Origin: a virus | Length of the DNA: 37,642 nucleotides | Strand: one strand, 5' to 3' | Virus record (IMG/VR): IMGVR_UViG_3300031111_000020 | Location: 1 to 37,642 of that record | Shown here: positions 7,854-16,760 of the stretch, piece by piece | Position numbering within the stretch: position 1 is the stretch's first letter | Layout: every line of letters starts with the position of its first letter | Notes under the pieces: model-generated | Database searches by the model: none | Told to the model about the DNA's origin: nothing | What the model saw: only the letters and a program-made list of their open reading frames with translations | Translations under genes and position numbers: made by a program

Positions 7854-9554
7854 TTATCTGATTCCTGCAGGATCATCTGTTTCTATGATCACACCACCTT
7901 CTGTCGATGCGTTCATCTTATCTCTGATCCTCGTCATTATCGTTTCCAGCCTCTTACCATTACGTCCTCCTCTGGCCTGTTCTCCTAGTGCTCGTACAAC
8001 GGCAAGGTCGAGAGGTTGGTCCGTGCTGGCAGACGCTTCGATTATTGCGTCCTGGTAATCTTTCATCATGTCCTGGTAGATGTCCGAAAGGTCAGGAGAG
8101 AGGATTCCTAAGGCTTTCACAGCTTCGTCCTGGTAGACCTCCTTGTAGATGAAGTCTTCCTCGGTGTTTATGACATGCTGTATCTGTGTCTTGAGTTCGC
8201 TCTTCTCTTCCTTCAACTTAGAATCGAGCAGCCCGGTTAGTATCTTCCTGTCACTGTCGCTCAGTCTTCCTGTGTTATTGCTATACTGTTCTTTCCACCG
8301 CTGCTCATCTTCCTTGTTCCTTATAAGCAGAGCGTTGTATCTGAGCACTCTGAAGACCTCTGGATCAGTCCGGTCTGCTACGCCTTTGCCCTGGATGTGA
8401 TCCTGGAAGAGTTTCATGGCGTATGTGTAATCGACACGGGACATCATATCTTTGAAAGGCTTACCGTTGGCATCGACACCAGTTCGAAGCTCCTCAGCTT
8501 TCTGTATCGCTAAGTCTCTCGATGTGAGAAACCGTCCGGTGTCCTTATCCTCGTACACGGAAAGAGAGTTCAAGCTTAGAGCTGCATCGGCGAAACTGTT
8601 CGTGATGCCCTGCTCATATTCTTTCACTGCCTCTTCCTCAGCAGCTATAGCAGCCTTCTCATTAGCAGCCCCTACAGCAGCAGCTTGGTTCCTGTACTGG
8701 ATCGCCTTGGCAGCGTGCTTTGTATCGAGCACTCTGGTTCCACTACCATCGGCCTCATCGATGAAATCCATGATGCTATCGTCACCAAGCTTCACTGCCC
8801 TCATACCTGCCTGCTTAACGAATAAAGCTGTTATCTCGTCTCTGCTGAACCCAAGCACTGAGGCGAACTCCTGCATCTCAGAGAGTGCTCCACGGAGGCT
8901 TTTGCCCTCTTTGAGAGTGTTCCTGATAACGATGTTCGCTCGTGCTTCCTGCTTCACGGTCAACTCTGCGTGTGCCTCTTCCAGCTTCTTCAGCTTGAAG
9001 GCTTCCTCTATTGTGGATTTAGCCTTGAGTGCTTCAGGAGCGAATGACTTCAACGCTTCTTTGTGCTGAGGTAGTTCGTCCATGTACCTCTGCTCAATAG
9101 CAAGGAGACGGTTACCCATGCCTAAAACAACTTCACCTGTCTCCGGATCAACTAGGGAATTGCCCTCATCGTCTGTTGGGTCTTCCCACGGCAGATGTCC
9201 GAATTCTTCTTCGGTGCGCTTGATCTCGGCAATGTAACCGTCCAGGGCCAGCTCACCTTCCACTTTGTTGTACCCATTGATGAACGCTCTGGTGTGCTCA
9301 TCGAGGTTCACATCTGTTTCCTGGTATCGTGCCAGCATTCCTGCATGGGCATCTTCCTTAGCAACGTGAGCGTCCAGTTTGCCCTTCTCTTCGAGGAACA
9401 CCATTGCATTGCTAAGAGTCCTTTGCAGAGAACTGCCTTGTGGAACCTGGGCGTATGGATCGGTAGGAGACGCAGCCGGTCTTATGCCAGGAAGTCCTCC
9501 TGTTTGACTCAGCTGCGTCCGTGAATTCTTTCGAGTCTCAGTTTGCCTCGGCAT
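7854..9554 (-). CDS. Internal virion protein (T7 gp15-like)
   Basis: The 566-aa protein is predicted soluble, mostly helical and rich in Glu, Lys and Ala, without membrane segments. It is shorter than T7 gp15 (747 aa). Identification rests on its place between the gp14-like and gp16-position genes, and on a typical N-terminal low-complexity leader followed by long charged helices (for example a KLKKLEEAHAELTVKQEA stretch). In T7, gp15 and gp16 form the periplasm-spanning ejection tube. Sequence similarity by eye is weak, so the name is partly positional. The ATG at 9554 lies just after the gp14 stop, in a tight operon. Confidence 0.75.
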   Translation of the reverse strand: MPRQTETRKNSRTQLSQTGGLPGIRPAASPTDPYAQVPQGSSLQRTLSNAMVFLEEKGKLDAHVAKEDAHAGMLARYQETDVNLDEHTRAFINGYNKVEGELALDGYIAEIKRTEEEFGHLPWEDPTDDEGNSLVDPETGEVVLGMGNRLLAIEQRYMDELPQHKEALKSFAPEALKAKSTIEEAFKLKKLEEAHAELTVKQEARANIVIRNTLKEGKSLRGALSEMQEFASVLGFSRDEITALFVKQAGMRAVKLGDDSIMDFIDEADGSGTRVLDTKHAAKAIQYRNQAAAVGAANEKAAIAAEEEAVKEYEQGITNSFADAALSLNSLSVYEDKDTGRFLTSRDLAIQKAEELRTGVDANGKPFKDMMSRVDYTYAMKLFQDHIQGKGVADRTDPEVFRVLRYNALLIRNKEDEQRWKEQYSNNTGRLSDSDRKILTGLLDSKLKEEKSELKTQIQHVINTEEDFIYKEVYQDEAVKALGILSPDLSDIYQDMMKDYQDAIIEASASTDQPLDLAVVRALGEQARGGRNGKRLETIMTRIRDKMNASTEGGVIIETDDPAGIR

Positions 9555-9556
9555 CC

Positions 9557-10051
9557 TTAGATTCCTTCCTTCGCTTTCAGAAATTGTAAGTGAGACCTGT
9601 GGCCGGAAACACCCGCAGATGCTATACCTAAGCCCATCTCAAGTAATCCTGGTTTAGAAGCTTTAGCCTGCGCTACCCTGGAATTGCGGGTAACCTCAGC
9701 CTTCTGTAATTGCAGTCTGTTCTGCAGTATGCCTGACTCATAGTTGTAATCGATGTTCCCTTTGCTAATACTCTCCTGCGTGATCTCGTTATTGATCACT
9801 GCGAGTGGGGAAACTCCTGCCTCTGCTCCTGCTACACTAGCTGTGCTCCGTCTCTTCATTGCAGCCAGGGCATTCGATAGGACATCTGAGCGGTGCTTCA
9901 CTCCCTGCTCATGCGCATTCTGCTCGAGAGCAGCTTTGTCTGAAGCGTAAGCAGCCTCTGCACTATTCTCCATCGCATTCGCCTGAGAACGTGCTTGCAT
10001 TGAACCGACGAGTGCAGAACCGATTGCTAATGCGGTATTGAGTTCACACAT
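9557..10051 (-). CDS. Internal virion protein (T7 gp14-like)
   Basis: The 164-aa protein begins MCELNTALAIGSALVGSMQA, the short hydrophobic N-terminus typical of gp14 homologues. It continues as a long Ala/Gln-rich helical region with repeated small residues, and ends with GLGIASAGVSG. In T7, gp14 (196 aa) is ejected first and forms a channel in the outer membrane. AAAGGA sits ten bases before the ATG, and the first 25 nt overlap the end of the gp13-like gene. Order gp13, gp14, gp15, gp16 is preserved. Confidence is high from order and N-terminal character. Confidence 0.85.
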   Translation of the reverse strand: MCELNTALAIGSALVGSMQARSQANAMENSAEAAYASDKAALEQNAHEQGVKHRSDVLSNALAAMKRRSTASVAGAEAGVSPLAVINNEITQESISKGNIDYNYESGILQNRLQLQKAEVTRNSRVAQAKASKPGLLEMGLGIASAGVSGHRSHLQFLKAKEGI

Positions 10052-10524
10052 GCGTTTATTCCTTTCGTGAACATGTAAAACGGTTCGTAAGAATGGAGGT
10101 GATGAATTGTGTCTTCATGGATCGTAAATCCCAGCCACTTCAACCAATCCTGTGCCTCTTCGTTTGCAACGTGAACGAAGTTAAACAAGAACGGAGACAT
10201 TTTCGAAAGCCCATCAATCACCATACGAGATTCTCTGGCAAAGGTTATCCTGTCCCTCTTGTTCTTGAATAGATCGTTTGAGCATAGGAACCAGGGGATG
10301 CAGAAGTTCTCCTTACCAACTCCTGCAAACCCCCAGAATCCTACTATCTTTCTGTCCTCGTTCTCGATCACATAGACCATGTTGGAAGACCTTACTGAAA
10401 ACTCCACCGCTTCACGAACGGGTAGTCCTGTTGCGCTTACCACTTCCACCTGATCAATCTCTCTCAGTTCCATATCTAGAACTCTTTCGATGTCTGTGGT
10501 TTCCATGATGCGGTGCGTAATCAT
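10027..10524 (-). CDS. Internal core/assembly protein (T7 gp13-like, DUF2833)
   Basis: The 165-aa protein has a GNAT-like layout: RIMETTDIERVLDMELREID at the N-terminus, VYVIENEDRKIVGFWGF as a central strand pair, PWFLCSNDLF, and a C-terminal DWLKWLGFTIHED. This matches the phage gp13 family, which folds like an acetyltransferase but whose members are assembly factors for the virion core in T7. No proof of enzyme activity is visible. The ATG has an AGGAGA site at good spacing and follows the gp12 stop by eight bases. Confidence 0.85.
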   Translation of the reverse strand: MITHRIMETTDIERVLDMELREIDQVEVVSATGLPVREAVEFSVRSSNMVYVIENEDRKIVGFWGFAGVGKENFCIPWFLCSNDLFKNKRDRITFARESRMVIDGLSKMSPFLFNFVHVANEEAQDWLKWLGFTIHEDTIHHLHSYEPFYMFTKGINACVNSIPH

Positions 10525-10532
10525 ATTTTCTC

Positions 10533-13397
10533 CTATCCCATCATTGATGATCGAGTGAAGTACTTGCCCTCGTAGGTCGCAGCCTGGATAGAGCAGGGCA
10601 GGTATGAATTGCTTACGATATCCAGTTGATCTTTCCCGTCACCACGCACGAAGACTCTTTGTTCTTTGGATGTCATGGTGGTCTCGAAGTCGAACTCGTG
10701 GGTCTGCATAGTTCTTTCTGCAGGAGTGAACTCGATCTTGAAATAACCTGTGTCCTTAATGTTGAATGTCACAGTTTTGATCTTCAGGTTTCCTACGAGA
10801 CGATCAACTCCTGATCCGTCAGGGGCTTTCATCCCTAACTCAGAGAAACGGTAACGCATTGTATTGCGTATCCCAATATGACAGGCCACGCCTGTATACA
10901 CGCCAGTGACGTATACAACAGTGGTTGCTCCTGCGTTGCTCACAGAGGAAATAGGAAGTTCTTCACCAGTTGTTGCGTGGACAACGCACCAATTTGATGA
11001 TCCATTAACACCTACGTACGACATTGTGAATGGTGTTATTCCAGAACCACCGTACCCACCATTGACTTCCTCTAGGCGATCCAAATGTACCCTGAAATCG
11101 AGATCACCAGTGTTTGCCTTCTCAAGGTCGATCTTCTCCATCACGATATCAACCCCGTCGTCTCCGACTACATAGATGAAATTGTCTAAGATGCTGAACC
11201 AGAGAACATCATAAGGTAGTTCCCAAGTTCCCCATGCAGACTGAACCTTCTCTGCTCCGTTCCACATCATCTTGTAGACGTAGATGAATTCCGTTCCTGT
11301 CTTACCGACCAGAACGATATCGTGTGATGCACTTCCAGCCAGGATGTTCACATCGGCAGGAATGTAGTTAGGAATGTGGGCAGTCACATCAGCAGCGTCG
11401 TTGACTATGGAATCAGGCTGCACGAAGTACTCCCTAAGAGCTGCGTTGTTAACCTTAGGCACTGTGAAGTAAACATTAGGCCCGATCCCCACAGGAGCAC
11501 ACACATCTGAAGTTTCGAAACGTGTAGTCTGTGATATCGAAACTGAAGAAGGAGTCAGCAACCCTTCGGAAGAGAGAAGGAACTGCTGCTGATCAGAGAA
11601 GATGAGTAAATCCTTCTGGAATGCAATGGAGTACTTAAGGTTAGCAACTTCGTTTGAAGAGACAGCCTGGTCGATTATATCTGTGTCGAGAAGCTCTAAC
11701 ACAGTCCCTCGATAGAAGTTGAAGAAATCGCTTGTACAGGACAAGACGACATTTTCGGATGTCAGCAGGCCGAGTCTATTATTAAAGAAGAAGACACTGT
11801 TGATTGGAGCACCAATGAAGGAAGGATCAGGAGAAGAATCCTCATCACCTACACTCCGTTCTTCCCAATAGATCGGACTTACTGTGAACGTGTTCGCTGC
11901 GGTCCTGACGATCTTGTGTGGCATAGTGTTTTGGTCAAAACCGTTGTCGATCCCAGGCTTTGCTATCTCGTTCCACACACCAGTTCCATCGTCGTTTGCG
12001 CCAGAAGCTGAGTACTGCACATAGTAATTGTCGAATTTATTAGATGCATCTCCAGATACTTCCATAATGAAACCGTCTGTAGCAACAGGAGGTAGATCAG
12101 AGAATTTCTGAACAACCTTCTCGTATGCCTTCAGAACTTCACCCTGGTAACCATCAGAAACGGAAAGCTCAAAGGCATCCCCTGTACCTTTTACTATGTG
12201 GATCATATCTACCCCAACTTTTGTGAACGTCCAACCAGTAGGATAATCGGTCTCTAACTGACCATGCAAAAAATTACGGAAGGTGAACACGGCATCTCTA
12301 TTTGTAGCACCATTGTCCATGTGTCCAGAAACGCCACCACCTTCATCCACTAGCGTGCCGTTGATGAAAATGGAACAATGGGTATCATCTACATACTGTT
12401 TAACCCAAATGAGGGCTTCCTCCGGCCAGGCCGAAGAGGTGCTCCCACTTTTAGCTGGGTATACTCCCTTGTTCGTCACTATCGTGTAGTCGGCTACAGT
12501 GGTCGCCCTGATAGCACTCTTTGGATTGTTGGAAGAGAAATACTCCTTATAGTCCGTGTTTTCGGTGAAATCCCCTTCATACAACTCTACCCAAATAGGC
12601 TCCTCGCTCGAAGAGTCGTCGCTCCAATCACCTGATGATCCTGATCCGTTTATAGTGTACGCACGTTCGTAAATTCCTTCAGAATCACCACTCGTGCGGA
12701 ATGATGCTGCCCAATACTGCGACACAGCGACATCGAATACCAGGGCTATATACGATCCGTTGGTGACAGACACTGAAGAACTGAGAGTTATCTCCTGTAC
12801 TCCCGTCGTTGTGCTATCTACCGTCATTGATCCGGTTGCTCTATCCGTTCCGTTCGGCACACTCCCTGATAAATTCTGAGCACGAATAGTTAACGTGTTT
12901 GTCCCTCCGGAGAACGGCAGCCCAACTATCTTGAACTTAACCCTATCAAACCCCCAAGTTGATCCTGAGGTGTTCTGCAAGATTACGGCTTTATCTCCGT
13001 ACGACCCTACCGGACTGCCCCCTCCTACGACGATTAGATCACCGTCGCTGTAAGAGGAAGGTTCGTAAAGAAGAACGTCACTACCTATGTCTCCGTACTG
13101 GACAGTACACTTCGTCCCATCGACTGTATAAATCTCAATAGGATTGGAAGAATCTCCAGTGAACAATGCGATGTATCTCTCGCCAGTGTCCCTGTTGATC
13201 AGGTGTCCATGCACATTGCCATCAGCAGTTGAAGTGACCTGGGTGAGAAACTCAGAGCCAGGTCTTTTCTCTAAACCGTGAACGATGGAAGGAAGAGCAT
13301 TCTCCATCAATTCACACTGATTCTCTAACCGCAGAACCGCAGGCTGTTGGCTTACGCCTCCAACAAGGGAAGGTATAAGCTTGCTGATCAGTCCCAT
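10533..13397 (-). CDS. Tail tubular protein B / nozzle (T7 gp12-like) with large insertion
   Basis: The 954-aa protein begins MGLISKLIPSLVGGVSQQP, the standard start of gp12 homologues, followed by ENQCELMENALPS and EKRPGSEFL. It forms the tail nozzle below the gp11 ring. It is about 160 residues longer than T7 gp12 (794 aa). The extra length lies at about residues 112-280, between the YGDIGSDVLLYE segment and the conserved TTVADYTIVTNK. The insertion is rich in Ser, Thr and Gly with alternating hydrophobic strands, like a secreted beta-sandwich or lectin domain. A clear AGAGGAGGT site precedes the ATG. Confidence 0.93.
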   Translation of the reverse strand: MGLISKLIPSLVGGVSQQPAVLRLENQCELMENALPSIVHGLEKRPGSEFLTQVTSTADGNVHGHLINRDTGERYIALFTGDSSNPIEIYTVDGTKCTVQYGDIGSDVLLYEPSSYSDGDLIVVGGGSPVGSYGDKAVILQNTSGSTWGFDRVKFKIVGLPFSGGTNTLTIRAQNLSGSVPNGTDRATGSMTVDSTTTGVQEITLSSSVSVTNGSYIALVFDVAVSQYWAASFRTSGDSEGIYERAYTINGSGSSGDWSDDSSSEEPIWVELYEGDFTENTDYKEYFSSNNPKSAIRATTVADYTIVTNKGVYPAKSGSTSSAWPEEALIWVKQYVDDTHCSIFINGTLVDEGGGVSGHMDNGATNRDAVFTFRNFLHGQLETDYPTGWTFTKVGVDMIHIVKGTGDAFELSVSDGYQGEVLKAYEKVVQKFSDLPPVATDGFIMEVSGDASNKFDNYYVQYSASGANDDGTGVWNEIAKPGIDNGFDQNTMPHKIVRTAANTFTVSPIYWEERSVGDEDSSPDPSFIGAPINSVFFFNNRLGLLTSENVVLSCTSDFFNFYRGTVLELLDTDIIDQAVSSNEVANLKYSIAFQKDLLIFSDQQQFLLSSEGLLTPSSVSISQTTRFETSDVCAPVGIGPNVYFTVPKVNNAALREYFVQPDSIVNDAADVTAHIPNYIPADVNILAGSASHDIVLVGKTGTEFIYVYKMMWNGAEKVQSAWGTWELPYDVLWFSILDNFIYVVGDDGVDIVMEKIDLEKANTGDLDFRVHLDRLEEVNGGYGGSGITPFTMSYVGVNGSSNWCVVHATTGEELPISSVSNAGATTVVYVTGVYTGVACHIGIRNTMRYRFSELGMKAPDGSGVDRLVGNLKIKTVTFNIKDTGYFKIEFTPAERTMQTHEFDFETTMTSKEQRVFVRGDGKDQLDIVSNSYLPCSIQAATYEGKYFTRSSMMG

Positions 13398-13399
13398 AA

Positions 13400-14038
13400 T
13401 TACCTCCTCTGTCCGAGGCGTATAGGATTAGAGTGCCTGCGGATCGCATTACTTACTGAATAAGACTCGAAGATATTGTGCTCACCGATATCAGATTCAT
13501 GCTCCATGAGGCGCAACTTGGCTTGACTCTCGTTGAATTCAGTGAACCCTACAAGACTCTCAGCCCCGATTGTCTCTCCCTGGAACACACGAGCAGCACG
13601 AATGGCAATGTAATCTCGTGCTACCTGGGGGAGGTCTTCGTAGTCCAGGAACCAGACGATATTGACAGAAATATCCTGAGTGAATTCATAAGTCTGATTC
13701 GCTTTGTCGTACAGGAAACCTCCCCTTGTCACGACTTCATCTGTCTTGTAATACCCGTCGATCCTCAAAACGTTTGCTGGGATTGTGATCTTGTTAGTCG
13801 CCCCATCCGGAGACAAATCGTAGTCATAATCGGAGTTACAATGGAGACCTGTGCTCTGCACTTCCCTTGAAACACGGTGGAGAATGCTACGAGCAAGGAC
13901 AGCCTCTACGAGATCACTGTCTACAGCGGTGACCTCAGACTCCCCAATACTGGAGAGCATGAGATTCATCGCTTCGAGTTCTGTCATGGGAACCAAAGAG
14001 AGTGAGGTTCCGGTAAGATCGGTAATCTGGATAGTCAT
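13400..14038 (-). CDS. Tail tubular protein A / gatekeeper (T7 gp11-like)
   Basis: The 212-aa protein (T7 gp11 is 196 aa) carries the family signature MTELEAMNLMLSSIGE near its N-terminus, then VSREVQSTGLHCNSDYDYDL, NKITIPANVLRID, and DYIAIRAARVFQ. It forms the adaptor ring between portal and nozzle. It is directly followed by gp12 with two bases between stop and start. Its ribosome binding site is only GGGGA. In T7 gene 11 follows gene 10 directly; here three extra genes lie between capsid and gp11. Confidence 0.93.
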   Translation of the reverse strand: MTIQITDLTGTSLSLVPMTELEAMNLMLSSIGESEVTAVDSDLVEAVLARSILHRVSREVQSTGLHCNSDYDYDLSPDGATNKITIPANVLRIDGYYKTDEVVTRGGFLYDKANQTYEFTQDISVNIVWFLDYEDLPQVARDYIAIRAARVFQGETIGAESLVGFTEFNESQAKLRLMEHESDIGEHNIFESYSVSNAIRRHSNPIRLGQRR

Positions 14039-14054
14039 GTCCGGTTCCCCTTTC

Positions 14055-15758
14055 TTAGGTCACGGTTATTTCTTGCGTCGCTGTCTGTTTACCGGCCAGG
14101 TAATAGACAAGAGTGTAAGTTGCAGGATCGAGCATCAGAGGATTCGACCAGGAACCATCGGCCTGGGTGGTTGTTTTCCCACGCAGAGTGAATGTTCCAG
14201 CATCATATTCGCTCTTAAGGTATGCACTGATCTGCATGTCATCGATGTAGTCGCCGGTTACGGAATCGACAGCTGCGAGTGCGTCTGTTCCTCCGTAGTC
14301 CTGGTTGATTACTTCAGAACCAGAACCTCCAGCACCGCTTACCCAAGCTGCGTCACCTCTGTTACGGATCGCCTCAAGAGAATCAGTAGCTGTGTTGAAC
14401 CCGGTTCCCTTAGCAGCAGCGAGAGAAGAAATGATTGTGTCCTGTTTCGCTTCTGTCGCATCCCCGCCTCCGCCTGCAGCAGCCGTATCCAGGAGATTAT
14501 CGAGTCTCCCGCCATTGGCCCAATCTCCCTGCAGTTCAGCGGTATCTACAAGGATGGCATCTACAACACCATCAATAACTCCAACTTCAGTATCGATAGT
14601 TGTAAGCGATGCAGGTAGGGTGGTTCCTGTGTCTACAAGGACGGCATCTACAACACCGTCAATGGTGTCGATCTTCCCTTCAATTGTTGAGAGAGTCGCA
14701 GGTAGCGTGGTTCCGGTGTCTACCAGTATGGCATCAGCAACGCCATCGATGGTGTCAATCTTAGAGTCAATCGCAGCAAGCCCGGAGTCAAGCTCAGCCT
14801 TCGTGGGAGGATCGTATACAGCCAGAGCATCTGCGACTTCACTCTGTACTTCGGCATCCCAATCAGAATTCCAGGGAATTTGCTGCAGATTGTCTCCCTG
14901 GTTTCCAACAGTCGTCATAAGGTTTGGAACATTAATAGCTGTGTTCCTCACATCAGCACCGAAACTACCAGCACCTGTGTGTCCGGTATAAGGCTCATCC
15001 CACACAGCATCCGCCACATCAGCAGCGGATACGTCATTGAGATCGCCGATAGCAGCATCCAGGTTGTTGCCTATGATGTTGCCTGCGGTCCCTGCGCCGT
15101 ATGCGCCAGGAAGAGCAGTAGCCCAAGGATCGCCACTACCACCGGCAGCAGCAAGAGCAGCTCCTGTCGATCCAGCACCTGAATGGTCTGCAACTAATTC
15201 ATCCCACACCGCATCGGCTATAGCAGCAGCTGAAGGATCGTTAAGTCCGGTAATCTGAGCAGGAAGCGTGGTCCCAGTATCAACAAGAACAGCGTCTACG
15301 TTGGAATCGATGGTGTCGATCTTCCCGTCAACAGCGGAGAGTTCTGCTCCAGTGGCTGCATCATAATCAGAAAGAGCAGTGTCCACTTCAGCATTAACTT
15401 CAGCTGCCGTTAGATCATTCAAGGAACCTCCGGAAGCGAATAGTTTGTCGTAAATAGCTTCCTCAACTACCTGGAATTCGTGTCTTACAGGAAGAGCACC
15501 ACTCGCACTGACGAGTACTACAAGCATGCCTACAGTTGCTGTGTCAGTAGCGTCGAGAGTTGCGTAGTAATACCCGTCTGAAATATGAGTAGCACCTCCG
15601 CTGTTCTTACTTGGAAGGGTGGTTCCTCCGTGTTTAAAAAGTTTAATGTCTGTATTTGCGATAGTTAACCCTGTCTCGGCAGTCTTACCGTCAGCATCAT
15701 CAACGAAAGGTCCGAGTAGAATTTCCTGACTTGCTGTACTTTGTCTTAGCGTTAGCAT
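14055..15758 (-). CDS. Repeat-rich putative tail appendage/fibre protein
   Basis: The 567-aa protein has three parts. Residues about 1-110 resemble the head of phage appendage proteins (LRQSTASQEILLGPFVDD, then DGYYYATLDATD). The middle contains repeats: two copies of ADAVWDE followed by HxGAGSxG, and several units reading IDTIDGVVDAILVDTGTTLP with a 29-residue period. Residues about 480-567 look like an Ig/prealbumin-like beta domain (DPATYTLVYYLAGK). Ala, Asp and Thr are over-represented. It sits between capsid and gp11, not in the T7 fibre position. A receptor-binding or capsid/tail appendage role is inferred; no catalytic motif is seen. GGAGA precedes the ATG. Confidence 0.75.
   Translation of the reverse strand: MLTLRQSTASQEILLGPFVDDADGKTAETGLTIANTDIKLFKHGGTTLPSKNSGGATHISDGYYYATLDATDTATVGMLVVLVSASGALPVRHEFQVVEEAIYDKLFASGGSLNDLTAAEVNAEVDTALSDYDAATGAELSAVDGKIDTIDSNVDAVLVDTGTTLPAQITGLNDPSAAAIADAVWDELVADHSGAGSTGAALAAAGGSGDPWATALPGAYGAGTAGNIIGNNLDAAIGDLNDVSAADVADAVWDEPYTGHTGAGSFGADVRNTAINVPNLMTTVGNQGDNLQQIPWNSDWDAEVQSEVADALAVYDPPTKAELDSGLAAIDSKIDTIDGVADAILVDTGTTLPATLSTIEGKIDTIDGVVDAVLVDTGTTLPASLTTIDTEVGVIDGVVDAILVDTAELQGDWANGGRLDNLLDTAAAGGGGDATEAKQDTIISSLAAAKGTGFNTATDSLEAIRNRGDAAWVSGAGGSGSEVINQDYGGTDALAAVDSVTGDYIDDMQISAYLKSEYDAGTFTLRGKTTTQADGSWSNPLMLDPATYTLVYYLAGKQTATQEITVT
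14545..14765 (-). repeat. 87-bp in-frame tandem repeats in the appendage gene
   Basis: Similar units begin at about 14545, 14632 and 14719, exactly 87 bp apart (29 codons), each encoding a DGVxDAxLVDTG segment. A diverged fourth copy begins near 15280. The repeats keep the reading frame, so the copy number could change by slippage or recombination without destroying the protein. Confidence 0.85.
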
Positions 15759-15770
15759 TTCTTTTCTCCA

Positions 15771-16760
15771 TTAAAAGACATGACGGTTATAGTGGTAAGC
15801 AAGTACAGGGATAGTAGGACCACCTCCACCTCCGCCTACATATTCGTCAAACCCAATATCCCAAGAACTTCGAGAATCCCCATCAATATCGTCATCGAAT
15901 GGAAATACTCCGTCTGCTGACAGATCAGTGCCTGCTCCCATGGTTGTTCTATCTGCTTCTACGATGTGGAAGTCGTCCTGGTTTGAGGACTCATATGTAA
16001 GGGAGTATGATCCTCTTCCGTTGTCTCCTGAGTCGTAACAAGTCGTATCATTTGGAGACCCGTAGACATCATCATCGTTTCCATCAGCAAGGCAGTTTTT
16101 GCGATACATAGTTGAATTAACATTGAAACCCTGCTCACAGTTCACAGCTGTACAGTTGTAGCAGTAAAGGGTTCCTGAATAGTTCCTGAAACCCATAGAA
16201 TTACCTGCACCTGTTGACCGTATATCGCTAGCTAAACAGTTGATTGCGTGGATGTAGTTGTTTGCAACGGAGATAAACGCTGAGATCGCTGCAGTTGATC
16301 CTGAACTGGTGTTTAAAATATCGTGTGCTATGCATCCTGTGAAATCTGTATAAGAATAATCGCTTCTGAACACATTTCTGTTTGCAGATTGCAATAATGA
16401 ATAACTGCCGACCTCTATATCCTGCGTAGAAAAGTAAGCTTCGCCGACGGTCCAGAAGGACATATTAGACGAAGTAGTGAATAGCACTCCTTGCCCAGGG
16501 ATTCCGCCATGGGAGTGTCCTGAAGCTGGGCGCACAATCCTAAAGTAACTAGCGTTTGTCGTTGCTCCTCCGAATGTAACTTCAGCAGTCACAGTGTACG
16601 AAGAACTATCCGCATAACACTCAAGTACTTCGCTCTGATTCAGAGAAGATAACGCATTGTCGGTGTCTGATTCCCATGAAGATAAAACAGTATAATCTCT
16701 AGTGGCGTTGCCGAATGTACTAATGTTCTCGTTAGTTCCTGTTCGTCTAGATGTAGCCAT
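15771..16760 (-). CDS. Putative beta-helix appendage or surface-binding protein
   Basis: The 329-aa protein has short Asn-, Ser- and Cys-containing turns of the right-handed beta-helix type (for example NNYIHAINCLASDI, then YCYNCTAVNCEQGF). Near the C-terminus it has DDIDGDSRSSWDIGFDEY, a closing motif of many bacterial beta-helix surface proteins. The last residues are a Gly run and a short tail (TIPVLAYHYNRHVF). No catalytic residues for a depolymerase can be assigned by eye. Its ATG overlaps the previous stop as TAATG, and the appendage gene follows, so the two are likely parts of one external structure. Confidence 0.75.
   Translation of the reverse strand: MATSRRTGTNENISTFGNATRDYTVLSSWESDTDNALSSLNQSEVLECYADSSSYTVTAEVTFGGATTNASYFRIVRPASGHSHGGIPGQGVLFTTSSNMSFWTVGEAYFSTQDIEVGSYSLLQSANRNVFRSDYSYTDFTGCIAHDILNTSSGSTAAISAFISVANNYIHAINCLASDIRSTGAGNSMGFRNYSGTLYCYNCTAVNCEQGFNVNSTMYRKNCLADGNDDDVYGSPNDTTCYDSGDNGRGSYSLTYESSNQDDFHIVEADRTTMGAGTDLSADGVFPFDDDIDGDSRSSWDIGFDEYVGGGGGGPTIPVLAYHYNRHVF

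Noticed and set aside
14305-14991. A 228-codon plus-strand frame.
   Set aside because: It is antisense to the repetitive appendage gene and has its low-complexity composition (Ala, Ser, Pro, Val).
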